Source: Circinella minor
Lineage: Eukaryota > Mucoromycota > Mucoromycetes > Mucorales > Lichtheimiaceae
Reading direction: 5' to 3'
NCBI GenBank assembly: GCA_016758965.1
Contig: JAEPRB010000015.1
Span: 248,001-312,000, forward strand
DNA length: 64,000 nt
Of this stretch, positions 38,798 through 51,513 are shown piece by piece. The notes beneath the pieces were generated by a model, which did no database searches, was not told the DNA's origin, and was given only the letters and a program-made list of their open reading frames with translations. A program made the position numbers and the translations under genes. The stretch's first letter is position 1, and each line of letters starts with the position of its first letter.

Positions 38798-41110
38798 TTA
38801 AATTAAGTAGGATAACGTCAACGTCGCGAAAACTATCATGATACCGGACATACCACTTGTAGTTATGGTAGTAGCAGAAGAACCAGGGCTACCAGCAGGA
38901 TCAACACCATCACTACTTTGTGGTGTTGAGCCACTTGTAGTAGAAGAAGCCGGTGGACCAACAGGTTCCTTTGTAATCTCAATATTAAATTCTTGTGCTA
39001 CAGCCTGACTCTTTGCAACGACCCATTGCAAGAAACCCCATTCGGCGCCACCAGTAGCATTTCCGCCTGCAGCGGAAACAGCGCCCCACAAGTTGTCGGA
39101 AACCTGATTAAACGTCCAACCGAAATGAATACCAGGTGATTTTTGGGTAATACTTCGATCCCATTCCAAATCAGGCAATAAGAATTCGTGGTATTTCAGA
39201 ATACGGTTGGTTAATGTTACATTGTTGAAAAGAACAGCTACAGTATCCTTGAGATATGATTCGAATGTGGTGCGAATACCATCGTTTTGAAGCAATGTAT
39301 TGATCATATAAGCGCCTGGGTATCGTTGTGGATATTGAGTATAAGATATCTTGACGAATTCAGTACCTTCTGGTTCACCCAAATTAACACCAAAAGTAGC
39401 ATCATAATCTTGACCCAAATAATACCATTTGTTATTTTGTGTTGGATCACGATAGGCACCATCATTGGTTTGTTCAAACCAATAACCATCCCAATGACCA
39501 GTCAAGTATTCCATCACCATGAAACGTAAGAATCCATCAATTTCGAACATGCTGCCTAATTTGTCAATTTGACCTTGATCTTTTGGATTTGTCTGATTGA
39601 GTGTTTCACATAAGGGCCCAATAGCATCTTGAGTTTCAGGACTTGCTGCATTAGGGATCCATGAACTATATCCTTCACCATCAGGATGATATCCGAAATC
39701 AGCACCAGATGCACCATCATAAAGAGCACCCATTTGTTGTGGCGGTTTACCATTATAAAAGACAGAATTGATATAAGAGTATTGAGTAATATCATCGAGC
39801 ATATTAAAAGTGCCAAAGAATTCACCATTGATAAAGAATCGAATGATGTTTGCTTCATTGCCATAAACACCCATAGCTTGTAAAATATCGGAATAAGTCT
39901 TTTCACGCATTTGAGTAGGATCTTCTTCCATATGTCGTAACTTGATATAATTACGATTATAAATATATTGCCCTTCTGGAAGTGACCATTTCCAGCTTTG
40001 TTTGTCGTTATTATGTTTTTTGCCAGCACCATGAATACCAAAGGAACAGTTCTAAGCAAAGAAATTTTTGATGGTAGGACAAGTTTAATTTTGATTATTT
40101 TAGTAAGGACTACCAGTGATTGTTTTTTTTTAATTTGCATGAGATTTTTTTTTTTTTTGGATTGATCATATGACCATATATGTATGTGTATCTGTGTGTG
40201 TATTTTTTATTTTTTGGGAAATTTACCTCATATGTAAGCACTTCATCAGGACCAACAAATGTAAATTTGGAACTAAAAAGATTTCCTGGTACAGTTGCAA
40301 CTAATGTGTCTTTTTCTTGAGGATTCATGGTCATGAAAATACTTGGAATATAATTGGTATCAAACATCGGTGATTCTGAACCGCCACGAGTCCATTGAGG
40401 CTATTGAAAAAAAAGGTAGCTATTTTGTTAATATAATATTCATATTGATATCACTGCTATAATGATGATTTTTATAACAATAATAAAATTAATAAACATG
40501 TTTATATTTTTTAAAAACTTACATTATTTTTAATAGGCCATGGTAATTTTGGAATATCAGCATAAGTAATTGGACGATTGAAAAAATCATTACGTGTATT
40601 CGTACGTCCTGGTTCTAATGTTCTATCAAAAGCTTCACTAGTACCACCAACAACGTACTACAAATATAATAACATTTTGTTTTGTGTTTACAGTAATATT
40701 ATTATTGTTTGGAAAGGGAAAAAAAATCGCACGTACAAAATAAAATGTTTTATACAAAAAAGGGAGAAAAAAGTTGAAGAGAAAGAAAAAGAGTTTATTT
40801 AGTTAATATGAGTAAATCCAAAGAAAAAAAAATTGCTATAATTAGCCTAACAAAAAAGAGAAAAAGGAAAAAAAAATTGGGCTCTTACTTTATATTTAGC
40901 GTTATCATCTGCTTCGGCTTGTCCAACAAAATATGGAATATCTGGATCTTTAGCAGAAAGTGAAGTGACTTGACCATTCACAGAAACTTGAACATTATCA
41001 GTAGCATTAGGTGCAATAAGTCGAAATTCAACTGTAGCAGCTTGAATGACAACAAGACTACTAATACTTATTAAAAATAATGGCGACTTAAATGATTGTA
41101 ATTGAACCAT
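38798..41110 (-). CDS. CotH-family cell-surface protein (spore coat protein H homologue)
   Basis: Four exons: 41110-40889, 40657-40523, 40400-40227, 40051-38798 (594 aa). Residues 1-24 form a signal peptide (hydrophobic SPLFLISISSLVVIQA). The middle is the CotH kinase-like fold, with SFGIHGAG, KLRHMEEDPTQMRE, an ALYDGASGADFGY turn and GQDYDATFG. The segment QTNDGAYRDPT (about 371-381) is the Mucorales signature found in CotH2/CotH3-type proteins. The C-terminus has a Ser/Thr/Gly-rich stalk and a hydrophobic tail (SGIMIVFATLTLSYLI), the signal for a GPI anchor. In Rhizopus, CotH3 is a surface ligand that binds host GRP78 during invasion, while other CotH copies have roles in spore wall biology. 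Which subgroup this one belongs to cannot be decided here. The gene is intact. Confidence 0.94.
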
Positions 41111-42906
41111 TATTATTAATAGCTTTATATTATTATTATAATATATGTAGGTAGGTGTGCTTTAACAATAAATAATTGAAAAAGTAAAAGTAAAGAAGAA
41201 AGAGAAAAAGGATTTGAAAAAAAAAAAAAAAAGAAAAAAAAAAGAGTTTAAAAAGGTTTCTATGAAGTATAAATATACGAATTATTGTTTAATAATAGGC
41301 TGATTTGTAGTTCTTCTTTTTTAAACATTCTATATATACATATTCATAATATTACTCGCATAATCTAATATATAATATCTTACTACCTCGGCACCATGTG
41401 GGAAAAGGCCAAGAGTGTAGTATGTGCTATATGACATTTATTATTATTATTTTTTGTTTCTTTTGTTTTCTCTCCTCGGAAACTCCGGTCTGCATACCAA
41501 TTTTTCAAGTGGTTAAAAAAGGGGGGATTATAGGGGAAGGGGGAGAAGTGTACCGAAAAAAAAAGGTACAGAGCTGCTATTATGTGGTCTCATGGACACT
41601 GTTGGTAGTGGCTATTTTTATGATGGAACATATAATATCTCGCGACCTCACGTGTACGCATGTGTACATTTTTGTTGATTGGTCATTCGTCGCGTCGTTT
41701 AAAATAATAAAATGTGGTACTTTTATTCCAATTGTTTTATTATTGAGCTTTTGTACATCAAAGCGAATGACATAAAAAAGTCAAAGAAACATTGCCGATT
41801 ATACGTGTTAAAAGGATCGACCGAGACGTATCGTAAATAAAAATATGTAATTACACGACTTTTTTCAAACAGGCTAACAGAACTGGCACTGAAAATATAA
41901 CCCTCCCTCAAAAGAAAAACTTTGTTATATTTCCTACTCCTTCCCTCCTTCCTTTCTTATATCTCCTTTTAGCTTCCCCTTATTCTTGTATCTATTCAAA
42001 AATGTTGTATCCAAACCAGGTCTTGAACATATTTATCTACATAAGATATAATTAAATCATGATTATTTTTTTTACAACATAGTCAACATCGTCATTGTTG
42101 CTATTATCATTGGTGATGTATTTTTCTATTTATGTGGCAAAAAAAAAAAAAGTATATTCTTAAAAAATATACGTTATTCATTTTACCCGCATGCCTTTGG
42201 TAATCTATAATTTCTTTCTCACACTTGTGATTTTTTTTCTGATTATTACAAACGTAACGTAAATAGTTATGCATGATACAAACAATATAACAATAACAAA
42301 GAATAATTATGTATGACAAGGCTAAAAAAGAAAAAAAAAAGGACAAACCCCAAGAAACATTTTATTTATTTATTGTTTCGTCGAGGCTGTTAAAGAATTT
42401 CTATATTGGATCAGATATACGTTGCATAAAAAAAACACAAACAACACACAGAAAAAGGGCTTTTGTTGCTACTACGTTACACTGGCATTATAATGTTACA
42501 GATTTTATATTACTTTTTAAGAGATTTCTATTATCTTATTACCAGAATAGATATTATTATATTTTTAACGACGAAGGGCTTTTTTTTGTCATTCACTGTG
42601 CTAACACAATAAAAACAATCGAAAAAAAAGAAGAATGCAGACAATAATAACTGACACCTTAATGGATTGTTGTGTTTTGTTTGTTGACATGTGGTTTATT
42701 TTCGTTAAGCCAAGAGGATCTGTTATGCATATAAGCCCTGCAAACTATAAAAAAGAATCGGATTGTGTATCATACCATTAACTACTATTACTACCACTAC
42801 TATCATTACCATCAGGTACTAGATCTAAAGACTAAAAAGAATACGTACGTACTTGATGTTTTTCTTCTATATATTAATAATTCAAAATAAATAAATAAAG
42901 AAATTA
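41111..42906. other. 1.8 kb without a supported gene
   Basis: Promoter side of CotH followed by AT-rich DNA. The open frame 41,398-41,775 (+) is dominated by hydrophobic residues from T runs and I do not accept it as a gene. Confidence 0.5.
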
Positions 42907-43119
42907 TTAGTGTTCATTAATCACTTTATTCAATTTTTTTAAAAAAAATCTGATAATTTTAAAAGCTACTATAAACACGACAACAATAATAAGAGTATAA
43001 ATCCCAATTACCATGACTTTACTTCTTGGAATTATTTTATAAATGTAATTCTTGGCTGGCTCAATAATTGTATCCATGTTACGACACTTTAGTATAGCTA
43101 CATTATCATTCGTGAACAT
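42907..43119 (-). CDS. Possible small single-span membrane protein
   Basis: Unrecognised 70-aa ORF. It has a polar N-terminal half (about 35 aa), one strong membrane segment (VMVIGIYTLIIVVVFIVAF) and a basic tail (KIIRFFLKKLNKVINEH). The layout suits a small single-pass or tail-anchored protein. A TATA-like TTTATATAAAG on the same strand lies about 125 nt upstream (43,244-43,254). The AT-rich surroundings can generate such hydrophobic frames by chance, so this is tentative. Confidence 0.3.
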   Translation of the reverse strand: MFTNDNVAILKCRNMDTIIEPAKNYIYKIIPRSKVMVIGIYTLIIVVVFIVAFKIIRFFLKKLNKVINEH

Positions 43120-43243
43120 TAGTTATTGGTTTTCATATACCATGGTATGACTAGAAATATATAGAATTGTACATGTTTCCTGGTTCATTAAACTATGGTC
43201 ATAATGTCCTTACTCCTTTAAAAAAACTAAATGCCCCTTTTCG

Positions 43244-43254
43244 CTTTATATAAA
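43244..43254 (-). promoter_or_regulatory. TATA-like element before the small membrane ORF
   Basis: TTTATATAAAG read on the - strand, in a good position for the start at 43119. Weak on its own in AT-rich DNA. Confidence 0.25.
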
Positions 43255-43599
43255 CCATCACCCCCTACCTTTTTTTTTTCTCTGTTTGTGTTTTAATCCA
43301 AGAGTTCATAGATAACTAAGTAAATTTACATATACCGAGATTTATAAATAAACTCTAAGGTAAAGCACCTTTAATATTTTTGTGTCTAGATTTTATAATA
43401 ATAACAATATCAAAATACTAAACAATTTATTGCCACATCTGGATTGACTCATCTATTATAATCTTTTTTTTATGTAAACGATCCTTTTTTTAAGGAGCAA
43501 TTGCTTTTTTTTTTGTGTAAACTTTCAATAATAAAAAGGTTAACATTATTTTGTCGTTTATTATTAATAACATTAACACGGACCTTTTTCTCTTTTTCT

Positions 43600-45230
43600 G
43601 TGTAACAATGAGTGATAATGCGCATTATTAATGTCTCTACTTCTGGGGGCACCTTTATCGACATTGAATCTTTTCTCGTTTTGAATGCTACTATCCTATT
43701 TACATACAATAGTTTGGGCAGACTTGAAAAAGAATTATGCACAGTTATACTTATTATGCAATGCATCGATCCTGGGCAACACAGTACAGTCGTCATCTTT
43801 TTTTTTTTCGCCAAAGTTGAAAATACGCCCTATGCATTAACTATATTGACAGAGACAACAGTCATTCTATTAAAAGCTAGTATAAGACCGGTTAAATACA
43901 CTGTTCATTATTGGCTACTACTACGTAAAAATAATAATAGTAAGTAGTTATTTAATTCGTTAACAATACTAACAGTATTTGCAAGTACTAGAATTATACA
44001 ACATACATTTTTATCCAGAGGTGGTGCAAAAGTGAAAACTCTGACTCAGTAACAAGAACTTTATTACATCTTCAAAATAAGTGTATTACGCTAAATGCGC
44101 TAGCGCATCCTAATCTTCAATCTAGTACGTACATCTTTAATTTTTTAACTTGGAATGTAAATGGATGCACTTTGTCTTTCAATAACTGACATGAGTGATG
44201 TACAATCTGTATATTATAAAATTCGCCATTATGGGTATTAATACGAAAATAGGATATACGCCAACAAATGGTGAAAATCCTGTAAACGGTTGATCAACAT
44301 CGCTATCACGCTATATTCTCATATGTGTCACTATGTACAACTTTTACTGTTTAATGAGAGAGAAGTAAAAAGCAAGGGAGAAAATCAGTTTTATACACAA
44401 ACAATCAATATAGAGGAAAAGAAAAATGAGGTGTTCTTTTTTTCTGCCATGATTATATACTATATCCCATATAGGAACATAGTCCATGGTATTACTCAAC
44501 AAACGGATAATAAAATAGTACGTAAACCAAAAGATTTGTTCCCTTTTTCTCTTTTGTATTTTTTAGGTATTACAAAGAATTAACAGAGCAAGTTAATAAT
44601 AAGCTAATTGTTTGTTTTCAATCACACACAATATTCCAGGTTTATATAATGATTTATGTAATATAAAAATAAGATGTATTTTAACGTATATTATGAATGG
44701 GCGTTTAGAAATTTGGCGCGTAAAATAGAATGTTGTTGATACTTATTCTTAAAATCTGATGCATGGCTAAAATAAGCGTTACCAAAATGTGAAAAAAGAA
44801 AACTATAATATTAATGTATTTGAAAATATTAGCTTTCTTGCCATACTTCGTCGAATCTAGTGCAGTACCTGTTTCTGAACAAACGATAATTTAGAAAAAT
44901 CAGGTTTTTAGATTCATCATGAACTAGTATGATAGATGATATATGTCTTTATAATTTTAATCAACTTTTCTTTTCTTATTAGCACCAAAGTTTTCGAAAT
45001 TAAGCATCACAAGATACAGTGTCGATCATGGGCGTTGTGTATTATGGAAAGAAGGTACAAGCGGAAAAGAATATTTACAATCCGCCACATATGTTTATTC
45101 AACCAGATCACGTTTTATTCCATTTATTACATAATGATAGAAATAGATTATTGTATCATGAATTTCTTATTTTGGAAAAATACTTTGATTGCCAAAGTTT
45201 ATAAACAATTCATTATAAAATAGTGTAAAC
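43600..45230 (+). other. Exon-like fragments of an unknown or decayed gene
   Basis: Several stretches on the + strand read more like protein than the surroundings: 43,612-43,944 (segments such as VENTPYALTILTETTVILLK and RPVKYTVHYWLLLRK); 44,020-44,115 after an AG (RWCKSENSDSVTRTLLHLQ); and 44,982-45,130 after a pyrimidine-rich acceptor (SITRYSVDHGRCVLWKEG). I cannot join them into one open gene, and no family is recognised. Either a gene with introns I could not resolve or, more likely, a decayed copy. Confidence 0.3.
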
Positions 45231-45670
45231 TGAGTCTAACAGCTTGATAATGTAAGATTTAAATTGGCAAAGAAAGAATGCTAAAAAAATACTGTAACTA
45301 CTTAACATTCTGCAGGACTATCAGTTGTTATTGTTTATTATTGTCGATCTTTTAAAATATAAAATAATTTAAGTTGATATTCAACTTGATATATCAAGAA
45401 ATAAAGAAGAGTACCTTACAAGATCAAAGTTATGATCAAAGAAAAAAGATGTTCGTCAATGAATTGGCATGAAATTAGACATGTATTGTCATAATACGAC
45501 TGGCTCAAAACCAATTCATTTTAGAATTCCGGTATCCGTTTGGAATTTGAACGCAGAGACAAAAGTATTTTGCTCATATACTATTATTTCCTAAAACACA
45601 CTTGGTTATTTTTTTCGTTTATTTTCAAACTCTTCCCTTTCCTCTCCCTATTTAAAGTTAAATAAGAAAG

Positions 45671-46264
45671 ATGACGACAATGAATTCAGTAGAAGTTAGT
45701 GTATCTAATGACGGTGAGAAGATTTTGTGTAAAGAACATAACCAAGAAACTTGTGAAGATTGTAAAGTGGACTGGTCCGACCACAATAGTTTGGCAACAT
45801 CATTAAAACAAGTCAAAGAATTACCACCGCCTAATGCAGCAAATCCTGTACGTAATGCTCAAGTAAATCGACTCAAGGAAGAAGGCAACAAGTTTTTCAA
45901 ACAAAACAATTACCCAGAAGCAATTCGATTTTATACCATGGCTGTGGATCTTTCTTGGTCGCGTCCTCTTTGGGAACCTTTGGCGTTTCAATATGTGCGT
46001 GAAGAATTATCGACCATCTTAAGCAATCGATCGGCAGCACGATTGGCAACCAAGGAATATGTGGATGCATTAGTGGATGCAGAAATGGTCACACGTTTAA
46101 AACGTGAATGGAGTAAAGGCTGGTTTCGAAAAGGCAAGGCATTATGGGCTTTGGGTCGTGCAGAAGAAGCCGAAGCTGCGTTTTTGACTGGATTACGATT
46201 TGATCATGAAAGTGAAGAACTTAGAAAGGCATTGGCTGAAGTGGAAGATGGAACAGTTCAATAA
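45671..46264 (+). CDS. TPR protein, Sec72-like translocation subunit
   Basis: Single-exon gene of 197 aa. An N-terminal Cys/His motif (CKEHNQETCEDCKVDWSDHN) is followed by a linker and then tetratricopeptide repeats from about residue 67 (RLKEEGNKFFKQNNYPEAIRF; LSNRSAARLATKEYVDALVD; GWFRKGKALWALGRAEEAEA). The same order and size are seen in proteins annotated as Sec72 in many fungi, a cytosolic subunit of the Sec62/63 complex for post-translational import into the ER, where the TPRs dock Hsp70. It could alternatively be a free Hsp70/Hsp90 co-chaperone; the N-terminal Cys motif favours Sec72. Confidence 0.8.
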   Translation: MTTMNSVEVSVSNDGEKILCKEHNQETCEDCKVDWSDHNSLATSLKQVKELPPPNAANPVRNAQVNRLKEEGNKFFKQNNYPEAIRFYTMAVDLSWSRPLWEPLAFQYVREELSTILSNRSAARLATKEYVDALVDAEMVTRLKREWSKGWFRKGKALWALGRAEEAEAAFLTGLRFDHESEELRKALAEVEDGTVQ

Positions 46265-49261
46265 ATTATTATTTTACTCTACAATAGTATATTTTTATCT
46301 GATGTGGAACTAAAAGTGGACGATATGTGTTGTGTGTGTATACGATCATTCAGGGGTGTTTATAAATGAGGTTATAATAGTTGGAACCTAAAACAATAAC
46401 TTGATTGATACATAGTATGTAAAGTAATGAAGGTATTATTTAAACCTGAAAAAAATTAAGTTCTTCATTATTTATATCATTCTCCCCAAAATTCGTAAAT
46501 AAAACATGACAGCTTGGATGACGATCCTTACCTCCTTTCAACCCCTTCGCCATTTTTGTACCACATATTTTAGAATAAACATAGAATATGCAGATAGCTA
46601 TGACAACTCATCAACTTTATTTCTAACATTTTACAAACAAATATGCTTGCTTAATTATTAATGAGTGAACTCCAATTGAGAGGGAAGAAACATGAAATAT
46701 GGTGATTATCCCATTAAATATTACTATTTGTACGGTTTTTTTTTATACATGATAGAATCTAGTATCATTACCGTCAGGGTAAATGTATCATCATCCATAA
46801 TGGTGTAATGTGTTTTCATATATAGTGTTTTAATATTAACCTTTTGCTCTTAATATATACATAAAATATACATAAAGTAGTCTAATTAAGATCGATCGAT
46901 TAAATCATTCTTTATGATACATCAGACAACTTAATTTCTGTACAAATCTATAGTTTTTTTTTCTTGTCCTTGATATATCTCGATTTATCAATTACCTACC
47001 TGATAATCAATCAATGTTATATGTCCATTCGCATTACATTAGGTTCATTTGTTTCTTAGTTTAGTTTTTCATGCAAATATTTACGATACGCGTGTTATAA
47101 GAAATTACATCAATGTAGTTCAGATACTGTATATTTAGATGTACACCGTTAGTTATGACGAAGAAGTATGGGTTTTATGGAAAATTCTTTTGAAAAATAT
47201 ACGTTACTAAACTAAGATCGATTATCTTTTTTTTTTCATTCACTATTAAGGAATAAAAAATATATGTGGTACGTAGAATGGTTTATCGGCATGACATCAC
47301 ATGGAATACATTCTTAAAACTTAAATACAAACCCTTTTCTTTTTTCTGTGATGTATGTCATTTTTTACCTTTTAAGCTCTCAAGTATCATAGCAGAGATA
47401 CACTGTATTCACATGGTACGGTATAAAACAATACGTATATTTGGCGCAACTGCAAAGAATCCCCCGAGGCTGAGAAAATTGAATTCAAATATGTCAAAAC
47501 CTTGACAACAATAGATGAGTTGATTGCTGGGAAGCAAGAGAAATACCGTGGCTACATTCTGCCTTATGAGCAATGAACCGCCTTTGTCATGTACCATATG
47601 ATATACCCCTCTCCATATCATACTCCTCCTATCCCCCCCAATCCAAAGATTTTATTTTTATTTTTTTACTGTATTAAAAATAAATCGGATGAATCAAGAA
47701 AATGTAATCTTTTTTTTTGTCTGGTCACTCGAGGCAGGTCAGTAGAACGCTTACCTGTAAATTTTTTTTTAGTGGGTCATCAAATCACCCAAGACAACAG
47801 AAGGGTTTGTATCAGTGCATCTAAAAAAACGTTTTTGTGCTTCTTGTTGATAATGAACAGAAGATTGCCCTTTCTCTGTTTATCAAAGATACAGTACTAT
47901 TTGGATCCCTTTCATGTTGTATAGACTGCTTTTATGCTGTACGAGTGTGAATTGTAAGCTGCTTTGTAGCAGAATCCGCTCACAGTCACTTTTCAAACAG
48001 CATCTTGTGTATAATTTGGCTTCATTGATAGTTCTCTCATGACAACATCATTATCATGCTCAATTCTTACTGCATCAATTTACGTTATCTCTATCACTCT
48101 TTCGTTCTCTAGAGGTGGTTGAACTAAATACTGGGTGTAAGAGTTCAGTATTTCAAAACAAACCTCCTTTTTGTCAATAATATAACTCATTGGTTCTGGA
48201 TTACCGTACACGTTGATGACAAAACTTTTCATATAATTTCTGGTGTGATTGTCAAAAGGAAGAAGACTGCTCGGTGTGGGCTTATATAGTGATATCTGCT
48301 AGGGCTTGTACTAAAAATTATTTTTAGTAACAAGACAGTGAAGGCGAGTTTACAGTTTATACACCATGGATTTGTTCATGTTATTGGATAAATTCATTTT
48401 TATCTAGAGCGAAATTGTTTTCCATAGAACATGAAATTCATTCTCGTCAGTAAATCCATTTATTTTCCGCCAAGGACGAATTTACTTCCTAGACAGAATG
48501 TACTATTTGCTAAATTTGTAGTAAGCTGATTTATTTAAGGTCAACGTAATATTTTATTAGAAACTTCGCTACCAATAATTTATCGAACACAATGAGACAA
48601 TGAACAAGAATACAAAATTTACTCAGGCTTGTTAGTAGAATCAATGAGAAAAAACGTGCGAGCATATGAAAGGATTCCGAAAAATTTTGGTAGCTTTGAA
48701 GTTACAGTACCTACTCATGCGACATAGTAATCAACTCAAGAAAACAATAAATATAGGGCTATTAATAAAACCTTATTACTATATAGTTAAATCGAATTAT
48801 TAAAAGTTAAATTTTTGTACTATATCTGCAATTTGTTTCCGGATGGATATAAAACATTACATATCGCACATTGTGTAAACCAATAGGGTCACTAATGTTA
48901 ATTATTATTAGAGGAGGGAATGCCGGCAAAATTTTCAAAAATCAACATACCATTTATACTTATTATTGCTTATTGTCATCCTACTTTCACTAAATTATTA
49001 GAAGGATTGATGCTTTATATCTACACAATGTCGGTTATGTTATATGATTAACTAACAAATAATAAAAAAGCTACTAGAAAAAACGATATACAAACATGAA
49101 ATCACGAACAAATCGTATATAATATGTAAAGTAATTATATTGCTATTCACAGCTTAATAAAAATTACAGAAAGCTGTAATATTTTTATATACTCTTTCGC
49201 CACTCTTTGTAAATCATTTTCACCACTAAAGATCTAGGTGTAACACAGTTATGCATAGATT
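46265..49261. other. 3 kb without an intact gene
   Basis: AT-rich DNA. At 47,435-47,575 (+) about 46 codons read as coherent protein (ESPEAEKIEFKYVKTL, IDELIAGKQEKYRGYIL) ending in a stop, with nothing matching on either side: a probable relic of unknown origin. The rest shows only short, hydrophobic, A/T-driven frames. Confidence 0.45.
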
Positions 49262-50310
49262 GTTCCAACCATCGTCCCGCTGGCTTTAGCAGACTTACCA
49301 TCCATGCAAACAAGAACCCGTATTCTACAGCTGAAATTTGTCACAAGACTTCAAGATTTACCACTTAGCACCATAGCGCGCTCTATTGAATTGTCCTTCT
49401 TAAAAGGGAAAAATTGCGATAAACAATGGAAACATCTTACATCGAACAACCCATTTTATCAACTTTACAACAAGTTGAAAAATGCTAACAACCCACTCAG
49501 TAAAACAATAAATCAAAAACGAGATGAAGAATTCCAGACACGTGCGAAAAACCGAAAAACAATTCGATGTCTACGTCAAAAACGAATGATTGACCCGATT
49601 CTTTACTTGCCAGCCTTTCCCCGGGACCGTCACCGTTTGATTAAATGGCGAATGCATTGACTACCATCCTACCCACTCAAGAACTGTCGCTGTGGTGTAA
49701 TTGCTGCCAAAAGAGAGCATTATGATTCTTGCCCATTACTATTCACCCTTCTCGACGACCTCAAGAATGCTTTATTTTGGAGATATTCCAACATTACCAC
49801 AAGAACAACAACCACTCGACTACATACTCAATCACCTACCAAGGTCTGAAGTTGGTCTGACTTTAGGTACATGGCAAACGGTCTGGCCAGCTCTCATACG
49901 GGTCTTACGTGAAATTGACTACTTGAGTCATCCAAATGACGATTTTGACATGGATGAACCAGCTCCAGAGGATGCTATAGATATTCCCATCGCTTCTCCT
50001 ACACAATCCCTACATCTAAACTAGAATACCTGTATATTACTCCCTTTGCAGCTCCTTTCCTCTTTCTTTTTATTTATTTTTATTTATTTTTATTACTTTC
50101 CAGTCACCAACTTTTTTCTCTCCTCAATTTAACTTTTTCCCATATTGGGTTTTTTCAGTTTTTATTTTCTACCCTTCTATTTATATGTATAAATATTCCG
50201 TACATTTAATCTTAATCCTAACGGACCGCAAGGAAGCGACCACAGGCCTATAGGCGAAGGTCCATTAGTCTTCCATCTTAATAAACTTAAAATTTTAAAC
50301 TATGCATAGA
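49262..50310 (+). mobile_element. 5'-truncated, inactivated LINE (non-LTR retrotransposon) 3' end
   Basis: The 3' part of a reverse-transcriptase ORF followed by its 3' UTR. The reading frame starts abruptly near 49,262 (ADLPSMQTRTRILQLKFVTR is typical of LINE C-terminal regions). It continues to FPRDRHRLIKWRMH, hits a TGA at 49,658-49,660, then continues in the same frame through the LINE C-terminal zinc motif (CRCGVIAAKREHYDSC). A frameshift near 49,785 passes it to the frame ending SPTQSLHLN at 50,024. The 3' UTR carries an ordered inverted repeat (50,223-50,263). 5' truncation is usual for LINE insertions. I could not define target-site duplications. Confidence 0.78.
50223..50263 (+). repeat. 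Structured LINE 3' UTR tail
   Basis: Outer arms GGACC (50,223-50,227) and GGTCC (50,259-50,263) enclose a perfect 10-bp palindrome GCCTATAGGC (50,246-50,255). Such 3'-tail folds are used by some LINEs for recognition by their own reverse transcriptase; here that role is inferred. Confidence 0.55.
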
Positions 50311-51513
50311 TTGTATTTCAGTCAGCAGAAACTGCTACCAAGAAAGAATGTCGATGCTATATCTTGATTTATGTATGTACGCCGTAAAAATACCTAACAT
50401 AACATTTGGTGTACGTAATAAGTACTTTTACGCCTTTTGAATCAACTCTGTTTTTATACTTTTACTTTGGTGTTTATTTTAAAAAACAAAAAAAGAGTCT
50501 ATACATATGCAAATATATCAAGAAAAGCGTGTCGAAAACGTATCACGTTAGGGATGGATATTTTTAGTTTTAAACCTGAACATGCTCGAACTCAACATTG
50601 CATTTGCTCAATTTCTCGTTGCATAGTCTACCAGGGATCTTTTTTACATACTTAAATGTTCAATAAATTCTAAATCTTAAAGCAGTGGTTTACATTGAAC
50701 TCAAGCGGAGTTGTCATAGTGCCACGATACCATTGAAAACAAAGATATGAAAACGTCAATTTTAGCAATTATATCCTGATAAGTAGCATTTAATATTATT
50801 TCGTAATAACTTCTTATTATTAATACTGCTTTTGCCCCATTTAAAGCGTCACAATTAAGTATATGGTAAACCTTAGAAAATACCATATTCTTATCTTTTG
50901 TATTTGGAGAGAAATCGGACCCTCTTTTCCAACATATAGATGTATCGTTAACTAGATACATACATAAGATGTGGGTATTGAAGTAAAAAAAAATAATGTA
51001 CCTGATTCATTAAACGATTCCACCCCCATTCTTTCTCTTGACCCCCAAATCTTATGTATTTCTGAACAACCACCGCCTTAGTTTTATGGCGGTTGTGTAG
51101 GTGATACAACCAATCAAATTATCAGGAATCTTTTTGTTTGCGGACCAAAAACTAAGCTCCTGCTGTTATTTTTTATATATACCGGAATAACACAATACCA
51201 ACATAAAAGTGTATTAAGTGGTAGTGGTGCAGCACACATAATAAGAACCTTGCAGCGATTTCGAACCCGGTCGTTTTTTCTAAATTTTTTTAAAAAGGGT
51301 TGTTCATTATTTTAATTGTCTGTAGGACATTATACATTTACCAAGTTAGTATATACTTACATGAAATATATATAATCCGTCATTTATATTATTGTAAGAG
51401 AAAATAAATGGGAAACGCCACTAATGATGGAGTGCTTTATAAAAAAAAATATCATTTACGTCAATAGTTGTACCAAAAAAAAAAATACAACAAAAAATAA
51501 AATAAAAAAGATA
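50311..51513. other. Intergenic region upstream of SGF29
   Basis: No supported gene. Contains a tRNA-B-box-like sequence near 51,255-51,272 that does not fold as a tRNA. The final 100 bp, A-rich, precede the SGF29 start. Confidence 0.5.

Noticed and set aside
39556..40140. 194-aa ORF on the - strand
   Set aside because: Alternative frame of the CotH coding exon 4 plus intron; the CotH frame explains the region completely.
51250..51275. tRNA gene on the - strand, suggested by a GGTTCGAA B-box-like sequence
   Set aside because: The T-stem does not pair and no D-arm or anticodon arm can be drawn at the right distance.
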